In this document: positions 56,100 through 64,000 of the stretch, in pieces | Position numbering within the stretch: position 1 is the stretch's first letter | How the letters are laid out: every line of letters begins with the position of its first letter | Source of the DNA: Prorocentrum cordatum | Taxonomy: Eukaryota; Sar; Dinophyceae; Prorocentrales; Prorocentraceae | DNA: 64,000 nucleotides | Direction of reading: 5' to 3' | Assembly (NCBI GenBank): GCA_963575745.1 | Contig: CAUYUJ010000669.1 | Coordinates: 1,052,501 to 1,116,500, forward strand | Program-made: the position numbers and the translations under genes | The notes under the pieces: generated by a model | Told to the model about the DNA's origin: nothing | Seen by the model: only the letters and a program-made list of their open reading frames with translations | Database searches by the model: none

Positions 56100-56565
56100 G
56101 CCCCCAGCAAGGTGCGCGAAGCCCGCCAGGTGCGCCGCACATGCCAGGTGCGCCACGCATACCAAATGCGCCACAATTGGGCAATACGTCCACTCCCACC
56201 ATCCCTGCCAAGAACCCATGCAAGTGTTCTTGTGTTCGGGATTGGTGGCCTGCGCGCAGCAGCGCCGCCCCCTTCGCCGTCACTAGCAAAATGAGCTAGT
56301 CTGCTTTATTTTGATAGGGATGGTGGGCCTGCACACAGCACACAATATGCCAGCACACCTGCCAGCCCTATCAAAAACCATTGCAAAGTGAGCGCGAGGC
56401 GTTCGCGCATGATCCGGATTGTGGTTCAAAGTGCATGTTGTATTATTTGTTGCAATGAATGTTTGGGTGTGTTGGCTTGCGCGCAGCAAGCAATATGTCG
56501 GCACCCCCGCCGTCCATGTTAAAAACCCATGCGAAGTGATCGCGGGGCGCCCGCGCATGCTCCAG
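56100..56565. repeat. ~150-160 bp degenerate tandem repeat
   Basis: AACCCATGCAAGTG, AACCATTGCAAAGTGAGCGC and AACCCATGCGAAGTGATCGC mark units at about 56,213, 56,375 and 56,524. Each is preceded by a GCGCGCAGCA(G/A)(C) word and a CC(A/C)GCC(A/G)(T/G)CC block. GTGCGCC(G/A)CACATGCC words precede them. Confidence 0.65.
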
Positions 56566-56829
56566 ACTTGGGGGCAAATTGTATTTTGTATGGTTATCTT
56601 GTTTCACGACAGAGATGGTGGGGGGGGGCGCATGTGTGTCGCAGGGGTCCGAGTTGGCTGCTGATCGGCTGGGGGAGTGAGTGTTTCCGTGATTGAGCTC
56701 ATGTTTTTCGATTGAAGAAAGACAGTGGGGGGAAGGGGAACTTCCCTAGACCACTCACGCCCAGAGGGCTTGTGGGATTTAGAGGAACCCGCTCGTGAAT
56801 CAGACGGCTAAGCATGTGCCGCCAGCGTC

Positions 56830-57015
56830 CCGTGGTCTGCCGTACCGTGCCGTCCCCGCGTGCCGTGCCGTGCCCGTGCCGCGTGGGAACAAACGTGCCG
56901 CCCTCGTGCGTGCCGTGCCTCTGCCGTGCTCGTGCCGTGCTTGCGTACCGTGCTTGCGTGCCGTGCTTGCCTGCCGTGCCTGCGTGCTGTGGTTGCGTGC
57001 CGTGGGCGTACGGTT
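56830..57015. repeat. GTGCCGTGC tandem words
   Basis: CCGTGC or CGTGCCGTGC recurs every 8-15 nt. The frames are Cys/Arg/Ala/Val-rich because of it. Confidence 0.8.
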
Positions 57016-58257
57016 CGGGTCCCGCGTGACGTCCATGCCCGTGGCGCGCATTACAATGTTGATTTGCCAGGCGATTTTTCGTACAGCGCTGCTGTTTGCC
57101 GGTGTAATTATGCTTTGTCGGTGCCAGTTTTGCCGCTCTGTTCCTGTCCTCCACGTTCGTCTGGTATTCTCTCCTGTCTCTTGCCGCCTCTGGTTCTTCC
57201 CTCCCCCTTTCGGTGATCCTCGGGACGCGTTTGTTAACCCAACGTGTGCTTACATCGTTCAGCTCCACCGATAGCACGCAGTAAGCGTCGGCCTTGCACC
57301 GCCTGCGTCGTATTGAAGGCCTTCCGTGCGCTGCATCCGTGCTGCTTCAGTATTTTCCCTCTTCCCCAGCCGCGCCGCCACTGAACGCGCTCGCCGCTCG
57401 CAGCATTGTTTTAACAGGACCCTGGTGGCGTAGGCCCTTTGTTCATCGGCCGTCGCCTGGCGGGCAATGCCGAATCGCAGGACCAGGGAGAGGAGGGATG
57501 TTATGGTCGATGGGGAGAGATCGAGCAGGTTGATTATGTTTCCGGGCCTGCAAGCAGAGATGGAGCAGATGGGGTGGAATGATCGCGCCGGATCGCCGAT
57601 GCATCAGCGATGTGGTGCGGTTTGGAGCCCGTTCTTTGGATTCACGCCGCCGCAGATTCATCGCCGATTCAGCTCTGACCCCATCTGTCATGTCCCGATT
57701 TGAGAAGCATCCAGAGAAGACACTTTTTTGTCATCTGGCAGCACGCGTCGAGCCTGGCGAGCCATTCCGCCCGCGATCAGATCTCGCTGCAACCACCCCA
57801 GCGAGGACACCCGCGTGTGCCCGTGCACGGGATCTTCTCGTCAAGATCGTTCGCCGTTCTCCAGCATTGCATACTTACCGCATCTCCTTGGCGTGCTCGA
57901 CCAGCGGACCGTGCATGTGTGCGTGCGTGGATATACTCAGGGGCTCCGGTTCTGTCGAGCGGCGTCCTCGACGCAGGTTGGCAATCTACGACGTGTTGTT
58001 GATCGCGTCTGTGGTGCCACATTTCCGGCGGAGGAAACAAGCGTGTGTGGATTTCGTTTTTTCCGTCTCAGTCACTACATCGCTTTGTATGGCGTGGCCA
58101 CGTATCGATTGGATTTCATCGGGCCGTTGATGCATCTTCACACACACACGCGCCTCTGTGCGTATACATATAACGGCGCACCGGGTCCGGGGGCCCGGGG
58201 CCGGGACCTCGACCACAAATGTGGGCTCCAGGGGGCCCGGAGGCTCGTCGGGGCTTG
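57016..58257. other. No recognisable gene
   Basis: Mixed DNA; frames of up to 370 codons run into the following satellite and are not supported. A CACACACACG run occurs near 58,139. Confidence 0.5.
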
Positions 58258-58363
58258 CCGGAGGCCTCCCCGGTCAGACAAGACGGCCCCAGGAGCGCCC
58301 AAGACGGCCCAAGAAATTTCCAAGAGGCCTCCAAGAGGGCTCCGAGATGCTGAAGATGGCCTC

Positions 58364-59928
58364 CAGACGTCCAAGGACGCCCCCAAGAGGCCCCAAGAAG
58401 CCTCCAACATGCGTCCCAAGAGGGCCCCTAGACGCAAAAATTGGCCCATTCCCTTCGTAAAACGTACATTTTCAACAAAGTTGTCTTTTGGGCTTTCCGA
58501 CGTTACAGGACGGCCCAAGAGGCGCCCAAGACCGCCCCAAGACGGCCCAAGAAGCTTCCAAGAGGGCCCCAGGACAGCCCAAGAGGGCCCCAAGACGGCC
58601 CAAGAGGCGCCCAAGATGGCCCAAGAGGGCCCCAAGACGGGCCCAAGAGGGGGCCCAGAGGGGGACCACGAACCGCAAGCTCGAGCCTTCCGCCCCAAGA
58701 GGCCGCCAGGAGGCCCCCAGGAGGCCCCTCAAGAGGCCCCAGGAGACCCCAGACGTCCAAGGACGCCCCCAAGAGGCCCCAAGAAGCCTCCAACATGCGT
58801 CCCAAGAGGGCCCCTAGACGCAAAAATTGGCCCATTCCCTTCGTAAAACGTACATTTTCAACAAAGTTGTCTTTTGGGCTTTCCGACGTTACAGGACGGC
58901 CCAAGAGGCGCCCAAGACCGCCCCAAGACGGCCCAAGAAGCTTCCAAGAGGGCCCCAGGACAGCCCAAGAGGGCCCCAAGACGGCCCAAGAGGCGCCCAA
59001 GATGGCCCAAGAGGGCCCCAAGACGGGCCCAAGAGGGGGCCCAGAGGGGGACCACGAACCGCAAGCTCGAGCCTTCCGCCCCAAGAGGCCGCCAGGAGGC
59101 CCCCAGGAGGCCCCTCAAGAGGCCCCAGGAGACCCCAGACGTCCAAGGACGCCCCCAAGAGGCCCCAAGAAGCCTCCAACATGCGTCCCAAGAGGGCCCC
59201 TAGACGCAAAAATTGGCCCATTCCCTTCGTAAAACGTACATTTTCAACAAAGTTGTCTTTTGGGCTTTCCGACGTTACAGGACGGCCCAAGAGGCGCCCA
59301 AGACCGCCCCAAGACGGCCCAAGAAGCTTCCAAGAGGGCCCCAGGACAGCCCAAGAGGGCCCCAAGACGGCCCAAGAGGCGCCCAAGATGGCCCAAGAGG
59401 GCCCCAAGACGGGCCCAAGAGGGGGCCCAGAGGGGGACCACGAACCGCAAGCTCGAGCCTTCCGCCCCAAGAGGCCGCCAGGAGGCCCCCAGGAGGCCCC
59501 TCAAGAGGCCCCAGGAGACCCCAGACGTCCAAGGACGCCCCCAAGAGGCCCCAAGAAGCCTCCAACATGCGTCCCAAGAGGGCCCCTAGACGCAAAAAAT
59601 TGCCCATTCCCTTCGTAAAACGTACATTTTCAACAAAGTTGTCTTTTGGGCTTTCCGACGTTACAGGACGGCCCAAGAGGCGCCCAAGACCGCCCCAAGA
59701 CGGCCCAAGAAGCTTCCAAGAGGGCCCCAGGACAGCCCAAGAGGGCCCCAAGACGGCCCAAGAGGCGCCCAAGATGGCCCAAGAGGGCCCCAAGACGGGC
59801 CCAAGAGGGGGCCCAGAGGGGGACCACGAACCGCAAGCTCGAGCCTTCCGCCCCAAGAGGCCGCCAGGAGGCCCCCAGGAGGCCCCTCAAGAGGCCCCAG
59901 GAGACCCCAGACGTCCAAGGACGCCCCC
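58364..59928 (-). repeat. 386-bp tandem repeat, four units plus a partial
   Basis: CAGACGTCCAAGGACGCCCC starts at 58,364, 58,750, 59,136, 59,522 and 59,908, exactly 386 bp apart. Units look identical apart from a two-base change near 59,595. Each consists of CCAAGAGG minisatellite DNA around one core (58,430-58,505 in the first unit: AAAATTGGCCCATTCCC to GGGCTTTCCGACGTTACAGG). The core is the reverse complement of those at 10,775, 13,430 and 60,655. Related CCAAGAGG units lead in from 58,260. Because 386 is not a multiple of three, frames reading through two units give recurring 263-residue translations that are not genes. Confidence 0.97.
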
Positions 59929-60022
59929 ACGACGCTTCGCGTCACCAATTTCTTCTCACAACGATTCCTGGGTCTGTGACTCGACAGAACCTAAGCGAGC
60001 GCGAAGCGCGCGCGTGGTTCTA

Positions 60023-60023
<1 letters not shown>

Positions 60024-60077
<54 letters not shown>

Positions 60078-60105
60078 CATACATACATACATACATACAA
60101 GACTG
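60024..60105. repeat. (TA)n followed by (CATA)n
   Basis: TA dinucleotides from about 60,023 to 60,073, then six or seven CATA units. Confidence 0.95.
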
Positions 60106-60339
60106 CAGCGGCGCTTCGCGCCATGCACCTTGGTCCTTGAAGTTTGGCATGCAGGCGGACTAGCAGGAAGGGCAAGCCGACAATTTAGCGACAACTCCTT
60201 TTCCGGCATCGCCGATAGAATAATGTTTTTCGTAATCTCTCCTCCATGCTTCTTTTCTTTCGCCATGTCCTGCGCATTCTCCCCGTCCTCCTCAGCTCTT
60301 TTTTGCGGGGCTCCTCCTTGGAGAGCCTCTGGGGGCCGC

Positions 60340-60725
60340 GCCAAAGTTGTTTCAGGCTTTCTTACGGCCTTCTGGAGGCCTCCTGGGAGTGTTCTGGGAG
60401 CCTCTGGGGGCTTCCTCGGGCCGCCTTGCCTCCAACCGCGGTCTCCCTGATCGACCGGGTCACGATTTGGAATGCTTCGGAGGGTGTCTTGGGACCATCT
60501 TGGGATGCCATGGGGCTCTCTGAGGGCCATCTTGGACCCCTGTTGTGCCGTTTTGGGGCTCTCTTGGACTGCCTGGAAGCCTTTTCGAATGGTTGCGGGA
60601 CGATTTTGGAGCTTCCCAGGCGGCTTCGGACGCCCAGGGGACCGCCGTCTTGGAGCGTCGGGAAGCCGAAAAGAGGAGAACTTCATGGCCCCAGCGCCCA
60701 ACAAACGATTTTGAAGTCGAGGGGT
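60340..60725 (+). repeat. CTTGGGG minisatellite with core copy
   Basis: Degenerate GCCTCCTGGG and CTTGGGACCATCTTGGG units precede the core at 60,655-60,725: GCGTCGGGAAGCCGAAAAGA to AACAAACGATTTTGAAGTCG. The core is in plus orientation, opposite to the 386-bp array. Confidence 0.75.
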
Positions 60726-61112
60726 TGGTGCGGGAAGGGCAGATTACGCGAGTGAGAAGCGCGTGCGCCTAAACATCGCAAGCGAGGTGTCCCGCAAGAC
60801 GCGGCCTTCTACACGTTCGCGTCGACTATTCGTCGAGATCGTCGGCGAGCCCCCCGTTCGGGCCCCTGGCCTCCTGTATGGGACAAGGACTTGGGGGCCA
60901 GTCAGCCCCCAATTCCCTGCGAGGGCATTACTCCTGTAGTTTCGTGGCGCTTCGAAATTTGACAGATCCTAAGTTTAAAAGTTTGAGAAGTTTCATGTAT
61001 GCGTGTGTCTTGGTTTGTGCTTGCACGTGAAGGAAGTCAAGAGGGGTTTTCATTATGTCGCCCCTTTGGCTCTCTCACTCTTGCTTCACATAGCTTCTCT
61101 GGTCCATAGTCG
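60726..61112. other. Presumed 5' flank of the next retroelement; no gene
   Basis: About 390 nt of mixed DNA before the ATG at 61,113. The last 130 nt are less GC-rich and may be an untranslated leader. No spliced-leader relic or inverted repeat seen. Confidence 0.45.
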
Positions 61113-62994
61113 ATGGACGGGGTCGCCATCCCTGGCGGGGCGGCCGCGTTGCCGGCCTGGGTGGTGCTGGCGCTGGAGGCCGCGGCCTACCTGGGGCCAG
61201 GGTGGGGCCCGGGGCAGGCGGCTTGCCCTGACCTCTCGTGCCCCGCCTGCCCGGCGTGCCCAGAGGCGGCAGCCTGCCCTGAGGCCGTGGCTTGCCCGGC
61301 TTGCGAGCCGCCTCCCTGTGCGGCCTGCCCGGCCTGCGAGCCGCCTCCGTGTGCGGCTTGCCCGGCCTGTGAGGCGAGGGCGTGCCCGACGGTGACGGCG
61401 GGCGAAAAGGCGGTCGAGAAGCTGGCTGGGGCGCTGCTCGGAGGGGTGGTGCACTGGCTGGTGGGGAAGGTGATAGCCCGCAGGCATGTCGACGCTCGTG
61501 GGGTGGCTCCGCGGAGACGCGGGGCGGGAGTGGTGGACTAGAGCGCTCCCAGGGGAGCGCGTGGTCTGCCGGTTCGCTGACGACGAGGTCGACCACGAGC
61601 GAGTGTTGCTACACTACGTGGCAGAGGGTGAGTGGGCCATCCTGACCCCTGACGGTGACATCTACGCGGAGGACATGAGCTGTGAGAACCCCGAGACGGG
61701 GCCTTCTCGGGCCTTCCCGCTGGCGCTGCGGACGCGGAAGATGCGGAGGCTGTATCGCTTCCGAGAGGTCTGGGGCCCGACGAGCTGGCCGACGCGCTGA
61801 CACGGGGCCGGCAGGCGGCGCTGGAGATAGACGCCACCCTGCCCGAGCCGAGGGAGGCTGTGGCCGTGAGCGGCCAACGGGTCTCGTGGCAGGAGGCTTC
61901 GGGCAGGCTGTCGGCCGCGGAGCGGGCCGGCCTGCTGCGCTTGGGCATGGCCGTGGCTCGCTTGGGCGGGAAGCTTTTGGAGGCTCCTGTGGCGGGTCAG
62001 GCCTGGATCGCCTTCAGCGGCGGGCCCGGCATCGCGGTCGGGGCAGAGGTCGACGTGGCGGACGGCGAGGGCCTGAGCTTCGAGGGCGGGCCTGAGCCTT
62101 TCGGCGTGCTGAGAGCCTCCGACGGCAGCATGGTGCGATTCGCTCGGCTGGACGCTGGGGCGGCCCCTGGGCGCGTGACCGAGGAGGCCGCGGTCTGGCA
62201 AGACCTGGGCAGAGGCCATGCCCGTGCCACGGGCCCCGAGCGCCGACGCGCTGAGGCCGCGGGGCCATTCGAGGATAATGGGCCCGCTGAGGCTGTCGGC
62301 GGCACGGCTGCGCCCGAGCTGGCGCTGCCTCCCGTGGCGGAGCCGCTGGGGGAGGAGAGAGACGCCGACGCCCGCGCGCTCTGGGTTGACTACGACGAGC
62401 AGGGCGAGCGATTCAAACGATGGCGGGACGTGGTAGCAGGAGCACTATCCGGACGCGAAGGTGGACGGACCGCCGGGGGCTCTCCACATGCTGAAGCACA
62501 TGGAGAGGCACGGAGGCGACCCGCGGCTCTGGCTCGACCTCTTCATCCGCATGAAGGGCCTGGGTCAGAATGACCGCGTGGTGCACGAGCTGAGGACGAT
62601 CGTGGAGGCTTTGTACCAGGGCGGGGTATACGATCAGCTGAACATGGGCGGCCTCATGATGGTGGAGGTGTTGACTCGCCGTGTCGCCGCTGTGGTGGAT
62701 GCCTACTCGGACCCGACCAAGCCGAGCTGGACGAACGCACGCTTCTCCGAGGGCGTGAGCTCGGTGGAGGACGTCTCGGGGCCAGAGCTCAGGGGCTACG
62801 TCCACCGGCGGGCGAAGGAGCAGCATGAGATAGAGCAGGCGCAAGGTCGGGCGCGTACGCTACGTGGGGCGCCTGCAGAGACAGTCGACGGAGCAGAAGG
62901 AGCTGGAGGTGACGCAGCAGGCGCGGGGCGCGGTGGCGGCCGAGGCGGCCGCGGGCGCGGCCGGGCCAGGGGCGTCGCCTCCACGGGGCCATGA
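61113..62994 (+). pseudogene. Retroelement ORF1: Cys-Pro-rich N-terminus plus Gag-like region
   Basis: ATG 61,113 (frame 3) begins with a hydrophobic segment (AAALPAWVVLALEAAAYLG), then eight or more Cys-Pro repeats (SCPACPACPEAAACPEAVAC, CPACEPPPCAACPACEARAC), then LLGGVVHWLVGKV. The remainder reads in frame 1 from ATG 61,486 (TRALPGERVVCRFADDE, WAILTPDGDIYAED), shifting to frame 3 near 61,765 (GPDELADALTRGRQAALEID; ALWVDYDEQGERFKRWRDVV) and back to frame 1 near 62,433 (GALHMLKHMERHGGDPRLWL; VVHELRTIVEALYQGGVYDQ; TRRVAAVVDAYSDPTKPSWT). It ends in an Ala/Gly/Arg-rich tail at TGA 62,992-62,994. I recognise this as ORF1 of a dinoflagellate retroelement, from recall. The C-terminal helical block is probably Gag-like (inference). 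Three shifts make this copy defective. Confidence 0.7.
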
Positions 62995-64000
62995 CGGCCC
63001 CCGGGCCCGTGGGCTCCAGCCCCGCCCCCGGGCCCTTTTTGCCGGGGCACGACGGTGGCCGACTGCCGCCCTCGCGCGGAGCCCGCAGTTTCTCGCCGCT
63101 CCCGCTGCTGGGCGACGCAGGCCGCCGAATTCGCGGCAGGTCTTGCAGGGCGAGGCAGTTCGGTCGTGAGGGTCGGATTGCGTCGGAGGTCAACGGTATC
63201 GTCGATGCCATGCAACTGGATGTCGGGCTACGACTCACATCCTGGCCCAGCTAATGACATGCAGCGGGATGTGCTTGAGCGCTTCGAGGGCCTCGTGCGG
63301 GGCCGGCAGCCGGGCGCCAAGTTGCAGGAGCCGCAGGCGGCCCTCCGGGAGCTGCTGCGGGGTCGCTCGCCATATGATGGGCGCGGCGGCCCGACAACTG
63401 TCGCCTCCTACAGTGCAGGGCTTGTCAGCATGCCGACAGACGTGAGCGACTGCCCGCGTCTGGAGGACCTCTTGCCTGGCGAGGCCATTACCTTCCTGCA
63501 GGAGCGTCAAGAGCGCATGTTACGAGAGACACCTTTGCCGACCGACGTCGAGCCGTACTTCGACTCGGTCCTCAAGTTCAACCACAAGGAGTGCCGCGGC
63601 CTGGTACGTCGGCTGCTGTCAGCTGGCCAGGATGGACTCTGACACCGAAAGAGAGGATTGGGATGTTTTTTGTGTGGAAGGATGGGCGGCGCCGACTTCG
63701 TCTCATAGTCGACGCCCGCCGTGCGAACGCCCACTTCAGAGATCCGCCTGGGGTGGAGCTACTGAGCAGTGAGGGCCTCGCCAGGATCGAGGTGCAGATG
63801 CCGGACGCCGGCTTCTCGAGCTACGAGGACCTCCGCGCCGCGTTGCAGGCGCAGCAGGTGTGCATCGGCATGGCGGACGTGAAAGACTGCTTTCATCGAA
63901 TGCGTATCGATTCAGCCCTTTCGCAGTACTTTTGCCCGCCGCCGGTCAAGGCTGGGGCCTTCGGCGTGACCGAGGTCGAGGGGGCCAAGGTACGGACGTC
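62991..64000 (+). pseudogene. Retroelement ORF2: reverse transcriptase, truncated by window edge
   Basis: ATG 62,991 overlaps the ORF1 stop as ATGA. Frame 3 reads a Pro/Gly/Arg linker (PLPLLGDAGRRIRGRSCRAR), then GREGRIASEVNGIVDAM; an extra base at about 63,213 moves it to frame 1 (NWMSGYDSHPGPANDMQRDV, LERFEGLVRGRQPGAK, LPGEAITFLQERQERM, VEPYFDSVLKFNHKECRGLV). A second shift near 63,631 returns it to frame 3: WTLTPKERIGMFFVWKDGRR, RLRLIVDARRANAHFRDPPG (fingers motif like the D-x-R-x-x-N of Ty3/DIRS-type RTs) and IGMADVKDCFHRMRIDSALS (motif A, Asp codon 63,876-63,878). Motifs B and C lie beyond the window. Confidence 0.8.

Noticed and set aside
58441-60163. Series of 263-316 residue Lys/Arg/Pro/Gln-rich proteins
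   Set aside because: They are readings of the 386-bp array; frames change from unit to unit and minus-strand readings are equally long.

Overview
This window is nuclear DNA of a dinoflagellate. The evidence is: sequences matching the dinoflagellate spliced leader (core GCCATTTTGGCTCAAG) embedded at several places; decayed copies of retroelement types and dinoflagellate-restricted hypothetical families that I recognise from recall; very GC-rich, gene-poor sequence with very abundant micro- and minisatellites, including CTTGGGGCC-type arrays. The style resembles Prorocentrum or Polarella, but genus is inference. No conventional intact single-copy host gene is supported. No rRNA, tRNA or CRISPR array is seen.

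Layout. 1-2,654: no gene, homopolymer-rich. 2,655-8,545: a decayed LINE (coiled ORF1-like part, apurinic-type endonuclease with GDLN, reverse transcriptase with motifs A, B and C, C-terminal Cys/His segment), with a spliced-leader relic before it and another just after it at 8,951. 9-15 kb: CTTGGGG minisatellites, each carrying an AT-richer core, a large imperfect palindrome and a candidate 954-bp terminal-inverted-repeat element. 15-18.7 kb: no gene, then a degenerate telomere-like array. 18,713-20,344: spliced-leader relic followed by a long reading frame containing a (GA)95 array; the flanking telomere-like/GGGGCCCC block is duplicated downstream at 21.2-21.8 kb. 22.1-23.4 kb: frameshifted gene with a 145-bp palindromic MITE inside it. 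24.4-28.3 kb: a frameshifted copy of a conserved dinoflagellate family, split by 2.3 kb of satellites. 28.3-35.2 kb: satellites.

35,261-43,930: a nearly full-length but dead Ty1/Copia element in the order gag, protease, methyltransferase-like domain, integrase, RT, RNase H, hydrophobic tail, with diverged candidate LTRs and an AGCATA array just inside the right one. 44-61 kb: many minisatellites, including 103-bp x 6 and an almost perfect 386-bp x 4 array. 61,113-64,000 (window edge): the 5' half of a different retroelement. Its ORF1 encodes a Cys-Pro-rich, membrane-anchored-looking protein fused to a conserved Gag-like region, and its ORF2 encodes an RT. The two ORFs overlap by ATGA.

The genes do not form a pathway. 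The window records repeated retroposition (LINE, Copia, Cys-Pro/RT element, spliced-leader-tagged retrocopies) followed by satellite expansion. Frameshifts and in-frame stops break every coding block. Some lie in homopolymers, so part of the apparent decay could be assembly error.
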